This document shows positions 44,654-55,532 of a DNA stretch of 64,000 bases, piece by piece. The position numbers and the translations under genes were made by a program. This DNA is from Ramlibacter montanisoli (GTDB lineage: Bacteria; Pseudomonadota; Gammaproteobacteria; Burkholderiales; Burkholderiaceae_C). Numbering within the stretch: the stretch's first letter is position 1; each line of letters starts with the position of its first letter. The stretch is taken from assembly GCF_013087525.1 (NCBI RefSeq), contig NZ_JABFCS010000001.1, forward strand, positions 1,798,001 through 1,862,000, given 5' to 3'. The notes under the pieces were generated by a model that was given only the letters and a program-made list of their open reading frames with translations, searched no databases and was not told where the DNA came from.

Positions 44654-44670
44654 GCGGCCCCTCCTCCCGC

Positions 44671-45108
44671 TCAGGACACCGTGCGCATCGTGCACATCAG
44701 CTCGGCCTCGCAGGCGATGTCCTCGCCCACGCGCGCCGTGCCCTTGAACTTGTAGATGCCGGCCTTGTGGCGCAGGATCTCGACGTCCATGATCAGCTGG
44801 TCGCCCGGCTCCACCGGCCGCTTGAAGCGCGCGCCGTCGATGCCCGCGAAATAGATGACCGAATTGGCGTCGCGCGTGGCGGTGTCGCCGGCGAAGGCGA
44901 GCAGGCCCGCCGTCTGCGCCATGGCTTCGAGCATTAGCACGCCCGGCATCACCGGCCGGTGCGGGAAGTGGCCGGTGAAGAAAGGCTCGTTGATGGTGAC
45001 GTTCTTCAGCGCCTTGATCGACTTGCCCGGGTCGACGGCCAGCACCCGGTCCACCAGCAGGAACGGGTAGCGGTGCGGAAGCTTCTTCAGGATCTGGTGG
45101 ATGTCCAT
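44671..45108 (-). CDS. fabZ: 3-hydroxyacyl-ACP dehydratase FabZ
   Basis: FabZ dehydrates 3-hydroxyacyl-ACP in fatty acid elongation and so competes with LpxA and LpxD for the same substrates. The 145-residue product has the hot-dog-fold active site [20 protein letters not shown], with the catalytic His and Glu. It starts [20 protein letters not shown]. It is 17 nt upstream of lpxA and 9 nt downstream of lpxD. The frame is intact. Confidence 0.97.
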   Translation of the reverse strand: MDIHQILKKLPHRYPFLLVDRVLAVDPGKSIKALKNVTINEPFFTGHFPHRPVMPGVLMLEAMAQTAGLLAFAGDTATRDANSVIYFAGIDGARFKRPVEPGDQLIMDVEILRHKAGIYKFKGTARVGEDIACEAELMCTMRTVS

Positions 45109-45117
45109 GACTGCGTT

Positions 45118-46086
45118 TCAGGTTTTCTTTTCCAGCGCCTTGATCCGGTCGCGCAGCGTGTGCAGCTGCTTGAGCGTGGCGGCGTTCTTTTCCCAGGACG
45201 CATTGTCGTCGATGGGAAAGATGCCGGTGTACAGGCCGGGCTTGAGGATGGAGCGCGCCACGAAGGAGCCGGCCGAGATGTTCACCTTGTCGGCGATGGT
45301 GAGGTGGCCCAGGATCATCGCGGCGCCGCCGATCATGCAGTGGGCGCCGATGTTCGCGCTGCCGGCGATGCCGGTGCAGCCCGAGACCACCGTGTTGCGG
45401 CCGATGCGGCAGTTGTGGCCCACCTGGATCAGGTTGTCCAGCTTCACGCCGTCCTCGATCACGGTGTCGGCCAGCGCGCCGCGGTCGATGCAGGTGTTGG
45501 CGCCGATCTCCACGTCGTCGCCGATGCGCACGGCGCCCAGCTGCTCGATCTTCTCGTAGCCGCCCTGGCTGGGCGCGAAGCCGAAGCCGTCGGCGCCGAT
45601 CACCACGCCGGCGTGCAGGATGCAGCGCGCGCCGATGACGCAGCCTTCCGCCACGTACACGCGCGCCTTCAGCACGGTGCCCGCGCCGATGCGCGCGCCG
45701 CGCTCCACCACGCAGTGCGGGCCGATGCGCGCGTCGGGCGCCACCACCGCTTCGGGGTCGATGACCGCACTGGGGTGGATGGCGGGGCCCGCCGGCCGCG
45801 CATGGGCCCGCTTCCACAGTTGCGTGACGCGGGCAAAGTAGGCGTAGGGGTCGTCGGCGACGATGCAGGCGCCGCGCGCCAGCGCCGGCTCGCGCATCGC
45901 CGGCGCGACGATCACGCAGCCCGCGCGCGAGGCCTCGAGCTGCGGGCGGTAGCGGGGGTTGCTCAGGAAGGCGAGCTGGGAGGGCTGGGCCGATTCGAGC
46001 GGCGCGAGGCCCTCGATCGCCAGCGCGGAGTCGCCATGAAATTCGCCCCCGAGGGCCGCGACGATCTCGCCGAGTTGGAGCGCCAC
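45118..46086 (-). CDS. lpxD: UDP-3-O-(3-hydroxyacyl)glucosamine N-acyltransferase
   Basis: LpxD adds the N-linked acyl chain in lipid A synthesis. The 322-residue product has an N-terminal uridine-binding domain ([16 protein letters not shown]), a hexapeptide beta-helix with the catalytic His in the region [11 protein letters not shown], and a C-terminal helix ([14 protein letters not shown]) that contacts acyl carrier protein. The frame is intact. It follows skp by 13 nt. Confidence 0.97.
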   Translation of the reverse strand: MALQLGEIVAALGGEFHGDSALAIEGLAPLESAQPSQLAFLSNPRYRPQLEASRAGCVIVAPAMREPALARGACIVADDPYAYFARVTQLWKRAHARPAGPAIHPSAVIDPEAVVAPDARIGPHCVVERGARIGAGTVLKARVYVAEGCVIGARCILHAGVVIGADGFGFAPSQGGYEKIEQLGAVRIGDDVEIGANTCIDRGALADTVIEDGVKLDNLIQVGHNCRIGRNTVVSGCTGIAGSANIGAHCMIGGAAMILGHLTIADKVNISAGSFVARSILKPGLYTGIFPIDDNASWEKNAATLKQLHTLRDRIKALEKKT

Positions 46087-46099
46087 GCCCGGGTGCGCG

Positions 46100-46612
46100 T
46101 CAGCGCGCGGAGTTGAGCGCCCTGATCACCTTGTCGGTGATGTCGTGCTTCGGGTTGATGTAGACGGCTTCCTGCAGGATCAGGTCGTACTTCTCCTGCT
46201 CGGCCACCTGCTTGACCACGCGGTTGGCGCGGTCCAGCACCGCCTGGAGTTCCTCGTTCTTGCGCGCGTTCAGGTCTTCCTGGAACTCGCGGCGCTTGCG
46301 TTGGAACTCGCGGTCCTGGTCGACCAGCGACTTCTGGCGCTGGCCGCGCTGCGCCTCGGACAGCGTGGCCGCCTCGCGCTCGAACTTCTCGGAGGCCGCC
46401 TTCAGCGTGGTGCCCAGGTCGTTGAGTTCCTTCTCGCGCCGCGCGAATTCCTGTTCCAGCTTGGCCTGCGCCTGCTTGGCGGAATTCGCTTCCCGGAAGA
46501 TCCGGTCGGTGTTGACGAAACCCACGCGGAAGTCCTCGGCCTGCGCCTGCGCGCCGAACACCAGCGCACCCAGCGCGAGCGCCAGGCAGTGACGGGAGAA
46601 GGTCTTCTTCAT
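46100..46612 (-). CDS. skp: Periplasmic chaperone Skp/OmpH
   Basis: Skp is a trimeric, jellyfish-shaped chaperone that holds unfolded outer-membrane proteins for BamA. The 170-residue product has a signal peptide ([16 protein letters not shown]), the core strand [10 protein letters not shown], then long charged coiled-coil arms ([20 protein letters not shown] and beyond). Its ATG overlaps the bamA stop by one base (TGATG), coupling the chaperone to its partner. Confidence 0.95.
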   Translation of the reverse strand: MKKTFSRHCLALALGALVFGAQAQAEDFRVGFVNTDRIFREANSAKQAQAKLEQEFARREKELNDLGTTLKAASEKFEREAATLSEAQRGQRQKSLVDQDREFQRKRREFQEDLNARKNEELQAVLDRANRVVKQVAEQEKYDLILQEAVYINPKHDITDKVIRALNSAR

Positions 46613-48906
46613 CAGAAGGAGGTTCCGATCTGGAATTGGAATCTCTGGATTCTATCCCCAGGCTTCTTGCGCACGGGCTGGGCGATGGCGATGCGCAGGG
46701 GGCCGATCGGCGACAGCCAGGACAGGCCCAGGCCCGCCGACGCGCGCAGTTCCTGCACTTCGAAGGGGTCGTTCTCGCCGAACACGTTGCCCACGTCGGC
46801 GAAGGCGTACCAGCGCAGCGTGCGGTCGTTGCCGGTGCCGGGGAAGGGGGCGATGAATTCCGCGTTGAGCGTGAGCTTCTTGGCGCCGCCGATGCTGGAG
46901 CCGGTCACGTCCTTCGGGCCCAGGGTGCCCTGGTCGAAGCCGCGCACGGAACCCAGGCCGCCCGAGTAGAAGTTCTTGAACACCGGGAACGGGCGGTCGT
47001 TGAAGCCCTTGCCCCAGCCCAGCTCGCCGTTGAAGGCCAGCGTGTAGAGGCGGCTCAGGGCGAAGTACTGCTGGTACTGCAGGTTGGTGCGCAAGTAGCG
47101 CGCGTCGCCCGCGACACCGGCTTCACCGGCCACGCGCATCAGGCGGCCGGTGGTGGGCACCAGGGCGCTGTCGCGGTCGTCGCGCGACCAGCCGACGGTA
47201 ACGGGCACCGTGGAGCTGGTGAAGCCGAAGCGGTCCGCGTACGCCAGGTACACGGCGGGGATGTTGGTGCCCGGCTTGATCTGCGTGCGCTCGAAGCCCA
47301 GGCCGAAGAAGACCGTGTCCACCTCGCTGAAGGGAATGCCGAAGCGCAGGCCGGCGCCCGAGGTCACCAGCTGGTAGTTGCCGCCCTGGTCGTTGTAGGG
47401 CCGCGAGCTGCGGTGGTACAGGTCGAAGGCGCGCGAGATGCCGTTGGGCGTGAAGTACGGGTTGACCGAACTGAACGCGATGGTGCGGTTGAACTTGCTG
47501 GTGTTCACCTCGATGCCGAGGTAGTTGCCGGTGCCGAAGGCGTTTTCCTGCTTCACCGAGAACGACAGCGCCAGCTTCTCGGCGCTGGAGAAGCCGGCGC
47601 CCAGTTGCAGGCTGCCGGTGGGCTTCTCGGCCACGACGATGTTCAGGTCCACCTGGTCGGGCGAGCCGGGCACGTCGCTGGTCTCGACGTTGACTTCCTT
47701 GAAGAAGCCCAGGCGGTCGATGCGGTCGCGCGAGAGCTTGATCTTCTCGGCGTCGTACCAGCTCGATTCGAACTGGCGGAACTCGCGGCGCACCACTTCG
47801 TCGCGCGTGCGGTTGTTGCCGGAGATGTTGATGCGGCGCACGTAGGCGCGGCGCGAGGGGTCGGCCACCAGCACGAAGGCCACGCGGTTGTTGGCGCGGT
47901 CGATCTCCGGGCGGGCCTCGACCTGCGCGAAGGCATAGCCGAAGTTGCCGAAGTACTCGGTGAAGGCCTTGGTGGTCTCCGTCACCTGGTCGGCGTTGTA
48001 GGGCTCGCCCGGCTTGATCTTCACCAGGGTCTTGAACTCCTCGCCCTTGCCCAGGTAGTCGCCCTCCAGCCGCACGCCGGAGACGACGTAGCGCTCGCCC
48101 TCGGTGATGTTGACCGTCACGCTGATGTCCTGCTTGTCCGGCGAGATCGCGACCTGCGTCGAATCGATGCGGAACTCCAGGAAGCCGCGGCGCAGGTAGT
48201 AGGAGCGCAGCGCCTCCAGGTCGGCGTTGAGCTTGGTGCGCGAATAGCGGTCCGACTTGGTGTACCAGGAGAGCCAGCCGCCGGTGTCCAGGTCCATCTG
48301 GTCGCGCAGCGTCTTCTCCGGGAAGGCCTGGGCGCCGATGATGCGGATGTCCTTGATGCGGGTGGGCTCGCCTTCGCTGACCGTGAAGGTGAGGTTGACG
48401 CGATTGCGCTCGATCGGCGTGACCGTGGTGACCACCTCCGCGCCGTACAGGCTGCGGTTGATGTACTGGCGCTTGAGCTCCTGCTCGGCGCGGTCGGCCA
48501 GCGCCTGGTCGTAGGGGCGGCCTTCGGTCAGGCCGATGTCGCGCAGCGCCTTCTTCAGCGTGTCCTTGTCGAACTCGCGGGTGCCGACGAAGTCGACGTC
48601 GGCCACGGTCGGCCGCTCTTCCACCGCCACGATCAGCACGTCGCCCTGCACTTCCAGGCGCACGTCCTTGAACAGGCCCAATGCGAACAGGGCCCGGATG
48701 GCGGCCGAGCCCTTGTCGTCGTTGTACTGGTCGCCCACGCGGAAGGGCAGCGAGGCGAACACGGTACCGGGCTCGACCCGCTGCAGGCCCTCGACACGGA
48801 TGTCGCGCACGGTGAAGGGGTCGACCGCCCAGCTGTTCGCCGCAAAGGCCAGGACGCACACGGCCGCAACGGTACGCACGCGCAAGCGCTTGATTTGTTT
48901 CTTCAT
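46612..48906 (-). CDS. bamA: Outer membrane protein assembly factor BamA
   Basis: BamA is the essential core of the barrel-assembly machine. The 764-residue product has a signal peptide (ending AANSWA), five POTRA domains (from FTVRDIRVEGLQRVEPGTV to about residue 420) and a C-terminal Omp85 barrel. The VRGFDQGTLGP segment is the conserved loop-6 VRGF motif, and the last residue is Phe, as required for barrel insertion. The frame is fully intact across 2.3 kb. It sits between rseP and skp, as in most beta- and gammaproteobacteria. Confidence 0.97.
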   Translation of the reverse strand: MKKQIKRLRVRTVAAVCVLAFAANSWAVDPFTVRDIRVEGLQRVEPGTVFASLPFRVGDQYNDDKGSAAIRALFALGLFKDVRLEVQGDVLIVAVEERPTVADVDFVGTREFDKDTLKKALRDIGLTEGRPYDQALADRAEQELKRQYINRSLYGAEVVTTVTPIERNRVNLTFTVSEGEPTRIKDIRIIGAQAFPEKTLRDQMDLDTGGWLSWYTKSDRYSRTKLNADLEALRSYYLRRGFLEFRIDSTQVAISPDKQDISVTVNITEGERYVVSGVRLEGDYLGKGEEFKTLVKIKPGEPYNADQVTETTKAFTEYFGNFGYAFAQVEARPEIDRANNRVAFVLVADPSRRAYVRRINISGNNRTRDEVVRREFRQFESSWYDAEKIKLSRDRIDRLGFFKEVNVETSDVPGSPDQVDLNIVVAEKPTGSLQLGAGFSSAEKLALSFSVKQENAFGTGNYLGIEVNTSKFNRTIAFSSVNPYFTPNGISRAFDLYHRSSRPYNDQGGNYQLVTSGAGLRFGIPFSEVDTVFFGLGFERTQIKPGTNIPAVYLAYADRFGFTSSTVPVTVGWSRDDRDSALVPTTGRLMRVAGEAGVAGDARYLRTNLQYQQYFALSRLYTLAFNGELGWGKGFNDRPFPVFKNFYSGGLGSVRGFDQGTLGPKDVTGSSIGGAKKLTLNAEFIAPFPGTGNDRTLRWYAFADVGNVFGENDPFEVQELRASAGLGLSWLSPIGPLRIAIAQPVRKKPGDRIQRFQFQIGTSF

Positions 48907-48954
48907 TGATTCAGGAAAGACGCCGGCGGGACCGGCGGCGGCAGCAACGTTGTT

Positions 48955-50329
48955 CTATCCAAAGAGCCGGGCGACGTCGTTGAACAGCGCGATCGACATC
49001 ATCACCAGCAGCACCGCCACGCCACCGCGCTGCAGGCGCTCCATCCAGGCGTCGGAGACGCTCCTGCCCGTGACGGCCTCCCAAAGATAATACATCAGGT
49101 GCCCCCGTCCAAGACCGGTAGAGGCAGCAGGTTGAGCACGCCCAGGCTCACGCTGATGAGGGCGAGGAAGGTCAGGTACTGGGTGAAGCCGAGGCTGGCG
49201 GACTTGCCGGCATAGTCGGCGATGGTCAGCGGGCCGCTCAGGTTCTTCACCGAAGCTTCGCCGATGACCATGCGGCCCATCATGCGCAGCGTCAGCGCGG
49301 ACACCTCCCAGGTGCGCACGACGCCGTTCCACAGGCCGTCCACGGGACCGTGGCGCACGGTCACCATGGCCGGCGGCACGCCCACGAAGGCGGAGATGCG
49401 GCCCACCGGCGGCTGGCCGCCGTCGGTGACGACGTCCGGCGTCACCGGCAGCTGCAGGCGCTGGCCGGCGCGCTCGATGTCCCAGCTGGAACGCACCGCC
49501 TGGCCGCCCTGCACCTGCGCGCGGATCAGGTCGCGCAGCTGCTGCGCATCCCCCACCTCCTTGCCGTCCACCCGCAGCACGACGTCACCCTTGCGCAGGC
49601 CGGCGCGTTCGGCGGCCCCGCGGGCCATCACCTCGCCCAGCACCGGCGGGCTCCAGGGCGCGACGATGCCGACCTTGCGCAGCAGCTGCGCATCGGCCTC
49701 GCGCGAGCTCAGGCGCGACAGGGGCAGCAGCACCTCGCCGCCGCGGCTGGCGCCCTCGCGCGCCAGCACCAGGCGCAAGTCGCGCCCGTCGAGCGCGCCG
49801 CGCGTGAGCATCCAGCGCAGTTCCTCGAAGGAGCGGATGGGCTCCACCGCATCGCCTTCCAGCCCGGCACTGGCCACGCGCTCGCCGCCGCGCAGGCCGG
49901 CCTCGGCCGCCAGCGAGCCGGCCACCGGGCTGCCCAGCACGGGCTGCGGCTCCTGCACCCCGATCCAGTTGACCGCGGCATAGAGCAGGATCGCCAGCAG
50001 CAGGTTGGCGGCGGGACCGGCGGCGACGATGGCCGCGCGTGATTTCAGGGGTTGGGTGTTGAAGGCCTGGTGGCGCTCGGACGCGGGCACGTCGCCTTCG
50101 CGTTCGTCCAGCATCTTCACGTAGCCGCCCAGGGGAAGGCGCCGATCACGAACTCGGTGTCCTGGCCCGGGCGCGGCTTGCGCGGTTTCCAGCTGTAAAG
50201 GGTCTTGCCGAAGCCCACCGAGAAACGCAGCACCTTCACGCCGCAGGCGACGGCCACGCGGTAGTGGCCGTATTCGTGGACCGCGATCAGCAGGCCCAGG
50301 GCGACGATGAAGGCGACGACGGTCAGCAT
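48955..50329 (-). CDS. rseP: Site-2 intramembrane metalloprotease RseP
   Basis: RseP cleaves the anti-sigma factor RseA inside the membrane and so activates the envelope stress sigma factor. The product is about 458 residues. The zinc site HEYGH lies in the first membrane helix, PDZ domains fill the middle (GVVRTWEV precedes the third helix), and the second zinc motif region reads [12 protein letters not shown]. Two bases are missing, near 50134 (before [10 protein letters not shown]) and 49104 (inside LDGGH). It lies between dxr and bamA in the usual order. Confidence 0.94.
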
Positions 50330-50339
50330 GGGGGCTCCC

Positions 50340-51529
50340 TCAGTGGGCCAGCCGGCCGATGGCCCGGTCCGCGGCGCGGCGGGCCTCGGCGTCCAGCGCC
50401 AGCAGGTCCTGCAGGGTTTGCGGCTTGGAGGGCTGCAGGGCCTCCAAAGTTGCAAGGTTTACCGAGTGGATCTGGTCGAAGCGGATCCGCCGGTCCAGGA
50501 AGGCGGCGACCGCCACCTCGTTGGCGGCGTTCAGCACCGCGGTGGTGCCGGGTGCGGCCGCCAGGCTGTCCCAGGCGAGCTGCAGGCCGGGGAAGCGCTC
50601 GCGGTGGCCGCGGCTGTCCAGCGACTCGAAGCTCATGTCGGCCAGCGCGCCGAAGTCGAGTGCCTGCGCGCCGGACGCCACGCGCTCCGGCCAGGCCAGG
50701 CCATAGGCGATCGGCACGCGCATGTCGGGGTGCCCAGTTGCGCCACCACCGAGGTGTCCCGGTACTGCACCATCGAGTGGATCACGCTCTGCGGATGGAT
50801 CACGACCTGCAGCCGCTGCGGCGCCAGCCCGAACAGCCAGCGCGCCTCGATGATCTCGAGCGCCTTGTTCATCATGGTCGCCGAGTCCACCGAGATCTTG
50901 CGCCCCATCACCCAGTTGGGATGGGCGCAGGCTTCCTCGGGCGTGACGTCGCGCAGCGTCGCCGGGCTGCGGGTGCGGAACGGGCCGCCGGACGCGGTGA
51001 GGATGATCTTCTCCACCCGCGCGTCCCAGGTCGCCGGGTCTTCCGGCAGCGACTGGAAGATCGCCGAGTGCTCGCTGTCGATCGGCAGCAGGCGGGCGTC
51101 GCCCTGCTTCACCGCCGCCAGGAACAGTTCGCCGCCGACGACCAGGGCTTCCTTGTTCGCCAGCAGCAGCTTCTTGCCGGCGCGCGCCGCGGCGATGCAG
51201 GAGGACAGGCCGGCGGCGCCGACGATGGAGGCCATCACCGTGTCCACCTGCTCGTGCGACGCGATCGTGTCGAGCGCCGACGCGCCCCAGAGCACGCGGG
51301 TGGGCAGGCCGCTCGATTCGATGCGAGCGGCCAGCGCGCGGCCGGCCTCTTCCTGCGCCATCGCGGCGAAGGCAGGCCGGAACTGCAGGCACTGCTGCAG
51401 CATGAGGTCCACCTGCGAGGACGCGCTGAGCGCGAACACCTCGAAGCGGTCCGGATGGCGTGCCACCACGTCCAGCGTGTTGGCCCCGATCGATCCGGTG
51501 GAGCCGAGGACTGCTATGCGTTGCTTCAT
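50340..51529 (-). CDS. dxr: 1-deoxy-D-xylulose 5-phosphate reductoisomerase
   Basis: Dxr is the NADPH-dependent first committed enzyme of the non-mevalonate isoprenoid pathway. The product is about 396 residues. The NADPH loop is [14 protein letters not shown]; the NKEALV and [11 protein letters not shown] segments hold substrate and metal ligands. One base is missing near 50734, between VVAQLG and [11 protein letters not shown]. The ATG overlaps the cdsA stop (ATGA). Fosmidomycin sensitivity would be expected for this family. Confidence 0.96.
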
Positions 51530-52379
51530 CGTTGGGCCAGGGTGGCCAGCATCATCGCCAGGGGGAGCGTGGGAAGCAAGGCGTCGACCCGGTCGAGCAC
51601 GCCGCCGTGTCCCGGCAGCAGCTGGCTCGAATCCTTGATGCCGGCGCTGCGCTTGACGAGCGACTCGGTCAGGTCGCCGATCACGCTCATGGCGCCCAGG
51701 AAGACCGCGGCCAGCACCAGCACCAGCCAGTTCATGGAAGCCAGGCGCGAGTACAGGCTGGGCACCTGGGCCTGCGCCGCGCTGTCGGCCAGCGTCCAGG
51801 CGATCGCCAGCACCACCACGCCGGCCAGGCCGCCCCAGACGCCTTCCCAGCTTTTCTTCGGGCTGATCACGGGGCCAGCCTGCGCTGGGTGAACTTGCCG
51901 CCGAAGGCGCGGCCGGCGAAGTAGGCGAAGATGTCCGCGACCCACACCAGCACCAGGATCGACAGCAGGAAGTTGGGCCCGATCACGCGCGCCTGCGCCA
52001 TCGCGAGCCAGGCCAGCACCAGGGCCAGCACGCCGCCCACCACGCGCACGCCGCGCGGGATGCGCGGCCAGCCGTCGACGCCCGCGCGCACCAGGGCGGC
52101 GCCGGCGAGCACCCAGGCCGCGCCGACCACCAGCCAGAGCATACTGGAGGGCGCGTGCGTCCAGCCCAGCGCCCAGGTCGCCGCGCACAGCGCCAGCGTG
52201 ACCACGCCCAGGGCGATGTTGGCGCCCTGCGGCAGGCCGTTCAGGCGGCCCCACTCCCAGCCGCCGGCGGCGATCATGACGAGCGCGATGAACAGGAAAG
52301 GCTCCGGCGTCTTCCAGAACAGCGCCGGCAGGAGGATCGCCAGCAGGACCAGGGCGGTGATGACGCGCTGCTTCAGCAT
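51526..52379 (-). CDS. cdsA: Phosphatidate cytidylyltransferase
   Basis: CdsA makes CDP-diacylglycerol, the precursor of all phospholipids here, in the inner membrane. The product is about 284 residues with many membrane helices, starting [17 protein letters not shown]. The family signature is visible in the C-terminal part: [20 protein letters not shown] followed by [13 protein letters not shown]. One base is missing near 51873, between RRLAP and [10 protein letters not shown]. It lies 13 nt downstream of uppS and overlaps dxr. Confidence 0.95.
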
Positions 52380-52392
52380 CGCGGCACCGCCT

Positions 52393-53139
52393 TCAGGCGG
52401 CCTTCCTGTTGGCGCGCGCTGAAGGTGCGAGCTGCTCGGACGTGCGGCCGAAGCGGCGTTCGCGCCGGCTGTAGTCGGCGATCGCCTTGTCGAGCGCCGC
52501 GGCGTCGAACTCCGGCCACAGCTTGTCGCTGAAATAGAGCTCGCTGTAGGCCGCCTGCCAGAGCAGGAAGTTGCTGATGCGCAGTTCGCCGCCGGTGCGG
52601 ATCACCAGGTCCGGATCCGGCACGTGGGCCAGCGCCATCGCGCGCGACAGGCTCAGTTCGGTGATGGCTTCGCCGCCGCGCGCCGCCAGCTGCGCCGCCG
52701 CCTGGGTGATGTCCCAGCGGCCGCCGTAGTTGAAGCAGACGTTGAAGACCAGGCGGTGGTTGCCGGCGGTCAGCGCCTCGGCCTGCGCGAGGCCGCTGCG
52801 CACCTTCTCCGACAGCGCCGAGCGGTCGCCCACGAAATGGATGCGCACGCCTTCGGCCTGCAGCTGCGGCACCTCGCGCGAGAGCGCGGCGGCCAGCAGT
52901 TCCATCAGGCCCGAGACCTCGTCGGCCGGCCGGTTCCAGTTCTCCGAGGAGAACGCGAACACGGTGAGCACCTTCACGCCCAGGTCGCCGCAGTGCCGCA
53001 CGCAGGCGCGCAGGACGTCCAGCCCCTTCTTGTGGCCGGCCACGCGCGGCAGGAAGCGCTTCGTCGCCCAGCGGCCGTTGCCATCCATGACGATGGCGAT
53101 GTGGTGCGGGACGGTGCGGGCCGTGCCCATGCGGGTCAT
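52393..53139 (-). CDS. uppS: Undecaprenyl diphosphate synthase
   Basis: UppS is the cis-prenyltransferase that makes the C55 lipid carrier for peptidoglycan and LPS. The 248-residue product has the catalytic Asp in HIAIVMDGNGRWA, the AFSSENWNRP motif and the C-terminal DLVIRTGGELRISNFLLWQ. ATG 53139 is preferred, with GAGGTCTGAGG upstream; ATG 53130 is an alternative. It begins 7 nt after the frr stop. Confidence 0.96.
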   Translation of the reverse strand: MTRMGTARTVPHHIAIVMDGNGRWATKRFLPRVAGHKKGLDVLRACVRHCGDLGVKVLTVFAFSSENWNRPADEVSGLMELLAAALSREVPQLQAEGVRIHFVGDRSALSEKVRSGLAQAEALTAGNHRLVFNVCFNYGGRWDITQAAAQLAARGGEAITELSLSRAMALAHVPDPDLVIRTGGELRISNFLLWQAAYSELYFSDKLWPEFDAAALDKAIADYSRRERRFGRTSEQLAPSARANRKAA

Positions 53140-53146
53140 GGAGGCC

Positions 53147-53712
53147 TCAGACCTCCATGATCTCCTTTTCCTTGGAGGCCACCAGCGCATCGATCTCGTT
53201 GATGTGCTTGTCGGTGAACTTCTGCACGTCGCCTTCGGCGCGCTTCAGGTCGTCCTCGGTCGCCGTCTTGTCCTTGACCAGCTTTTCTTCACGTGCTCGT
53301 TGGCGTCGCGGCGCAGGTTGCGGATGGCGATCTTGGCGTTCTCCGCCTCGTGCCGCACCAGCTTGGTCATCTCCTTGCGGCGCTCCTCCGACATCGGAGG
53401 CATGGGCACGCGCAGCAGGTCGCCCATCGAGGCGGGGTTCAGGCCGAGGTCGCTCTCGCGGATGGCCTTCTCGATCTTGGCGCCCATGCCCTTCTCGAAG
53501 GGCTGGACCGAAATGGTCCGGGCGTCCAGCAGGTTGACGCTGGCCACCTGGCTGATCTTCATCATGGTGCCGTAGTACTCGACCTGCACCGTGTCCAGGA
53601 TCGCCGGGTTCGCGCGGCCCGTGCGGATCTTGGTCAGGGTGTTCTTGAAGGCGGCGATGGACTGGTCCATCTTGGCCTGCGCGTTCTGCTTGATTTCAGC
53701 GATCGTTGCCAT
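53147..53712 (-). CDS. frr: Ribosome recycling factor
   Basis: Frr, with EF-G, splits the post-termination ribosome. The product is about 188 residues. It begins [19 protein letters not shown] and has the conserved RTGRANP, the VQPFEKGM segment and the hinge-side [16 protein letters not shown]. One A is missing in the A run near 53286, which shifts the last ~45 codons; the corrected end reads [13 protein letters not shown]. Essentiality makes a true frameshift very unlikely. Confidence 0.96.
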
Positions 53713-53728
53713 TCTTGTGCTCCTCTCT

Positions 53729-54451
53729 TCAGGCGTACACCAGGGTGCCCTCGTCCTCGCCCAGCACCACCCGCTTGAGCGCGCCGTTCTTGAAGATGGA
53801 GAACACCTTGATCGGCAGCTTCTGGTCGCGGCACAGCGCGAAGGCCGTGGCGTCCATGATGCCCAGGTTCTGCTGCATCGCCTCGTCGAAGCTGATGCGG
53901 GTATACCGTTTGGCCGAGGGATCCTTCTGCGGGTCGGCGGAATAGACGCCGTCCACCTTGGTGGCCTTGAGCACCATCTCGGCGCCGATCTCGGCGCCGC
54001 GCAGCGCGGCGGCGGTGTCGGTGGTGAAGAAGGGGTTGCCGGTGCCGGCCGCGAAGATCACGACCTTGCCCTCTTCCAGGTACTGCAGCGCCTTGGGCCG
54101 CACGTAGGGCTCGACCACCTGCTCGATGGCGATGGCCGACATCACGCGCGGCACCAGGCCCTGCTTCTGCATCGCGTCGGACAGCGCCAGCGCGTTCATC
54201 ACCGTGGCCAGCATGCCCATGTAGTCGGCGGTGGCCCGGTCCATGCCGACCGAGCCCGTGGACACGCCGCGGAAGATGTTGCCGCCGCCGATCACGACGG
54301 CGACCTGCACGCCCATGTGCACCACTTCCGCGACCTCCTCCACCATCCGCACGATGGTCGCGCGGTTGATGCCGAAGGCGTCGTCCCCCATCAGGGCCTC
54401 GCCCGACAGCTTGAGCAGGATGCGCTTGTGGGCTGGCTGGGCGGGAGGCAT
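53729..54451 (-). CDS. pyrH: Uridylate kinase
   Basis: PyrH phosphorylates UMP to UDP and is a hexameric amino-acid-kinase-fold enzyme specific to bacteria. The 240-residue product has the ATP-binding [10 protein letters not shown], the GGGNIFRG loop, and the Asp-containing [10 protein letters not shown] substrate region. The frame is intact. It lies between tsf and frr in the universal order. Confidence 0.97.
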   Translation of the reverse strand: MPPAQPAHKRILLKLSGEALMGDDAFGINRATIVRMVEEVAEVVHMGVQVAVVIGGGNIFRGVSTGSVGMDRATADYMGMLATVMNALALSDAMQKQGLVPRVMSAIAIEQVVEPYVRPKALQYLEEGKVVIFAAGTGNPFFTTDTAAALRGAEIGAEMVLKATKVDGVYSADPQKDPSAKRYTRISFDEAMQQNLGIMDATAFALCRDQKLPIKVFSIFKNGALKRVVLGEDEGTLVYA

Positions 54452-54521
54452 GAAACGGATCTCCTGATGTGACGTTGCGTCGAGTGTAATGGGCGCGGCC
54501 TCCGGCGGGACGGCGTGAGGC

Positions 54522-55445
54522 TTACGCCGCCTGCTTGGCCGCGGCCACCTGGGCGGCCACTTCGGCGGCGAAGTCGTCGGCCTTCTTCTCGATGCCCTCG
54601 CCCACCACGTACAGCGTGAACGCCTTGACCGTGGTGTTGGCGGCCTTGAGCATCTGTTCGACCGTCTGCTTGTCGTTCTTCACGAACGGCTGGTTCAGCA
54701 GAGAGACTTCCTTCAGGTACTTCTGCACGCCGCCCTCGATGCGCTTGGCGACGATCTCGGCGGACTGCGCCGGCTTGCCGGCGGCTTCGGCGGCCTTGCG
54801 GTCTTCGTCCGCCTTGCCGGTGGCCACGGCGCGCTCCTTGGCGATCAGGTCGGCGGGCACGTCGGCGCTGGACAGCGCGACCGGCTTCATGGCGGCGATG
54901 TGCATGGCGACGTCCTTGGCGGCGACCTCGTCACCCGTGTACTCCACGACCACGCCGATGCGGGTGCCGTGCAGGTAGCTCACCAGCTTGCTGTCGCCGG
55001 CGAAGCGCTTGAAGCGGCGGAAGCTCATGTTCTCGCCGATCTTGCCGATCAGGCCCTTGCGCACGTCTTCCAGGGTGGGGCCGAAGCCGTCCTGGCTGTA
55101 GGGCAGCGCGCCCAGCGCCGCGACGTCGGCCGGGTTGTTCTTCGCGATCAGCTCGGCGGCCGCGCGGGCCATGCCCAGGAAGCTGTCGTTCTTGGTGACG
55201 AAGTCGGTTTCGCAGTTGACTTCCAGCAGCGCGCCCGTGGTGCCCGCGATCGACGCGGTGACCACGCCTTCGGCGGTGATGCGGGAGGCGGCCTTGCCGG
55301 CCTTGTTGCCCAGCTTGACGCGCAGCAACTCCTCGGCCTTCTCCATGTCGCCATTGGCCTCGGTCAGGGCCTTCTTGCATTCCATCATGGGCGCGTCGGT
55401 CTTCGCGCGCAGTTCGCCGACCATGCTTGCGGTGATTGCAGCCAT
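54522..55445 (-). CDS. tsf: Elongation factor Ts
   Basis: EF-Ts exchanges GDP for GTP on EF-Tu. The 307-residue product has the N-terminal UBA-like motif ([17 protein letters not shown]), the core CETDFV segment ([15 protein letters not shown]) and the dimer/coiled-coil region. The frame is intact. A strong hairpin lies in the 87-bp gap from rpsB. Confidence 0.97.
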   Translation of the reverse strand: MAAITASMVGELRAKTDAPMMECKKALTEANGDMEKAEELLRVKLGNKAGKAASRITAEGVVTASIAGTTGALLEVNCETDFVTKNDSFLGMARAAAELIAKNNPADVAALGALPYSQDGFGPTLEDVRKGLIGKIGENMSFRRFKRFAGDSKLVSYLHGTRIGVVVEYTGDEVAAKDVAMHIAAMKPVALSSADVPADLIAKERAVATGKADEDRKAAEAAGKPAQSAEIVAKRIEGGVQKYLKEVSLLNQPFVKNDKQTVEQMLKAANTTVKAFTLYVVGEGIEKKADDFAAEVAAQVAAAKQAA

Positions 55446-55488
55446 CTTGTCCTCTACTCGGTTCTGTTCAGTTGGATCTTGGTGTGCA

Positions 55489-55510
55489 AAGGGGGCTCAA
55501 GAGCCCCCTT
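55489..55510 (-). terminator. rpsB-tsf intergenic hairpin
   Basis: Perfect 10-bp arms AAGGGGGCTC (55489-55498) and GAGCCCCCTT (55501-55510) surround a 2-nt loop. On the minus strand the stem is followed by TGCAC, not a U run. It probably acts as a partial terminator or processing stabiliser that sets the rpsB:tsf ratio. Confidence 0.6.
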
Positions 55511-55532
55511 CGTCGCGGCTTGGGGCCGGAGT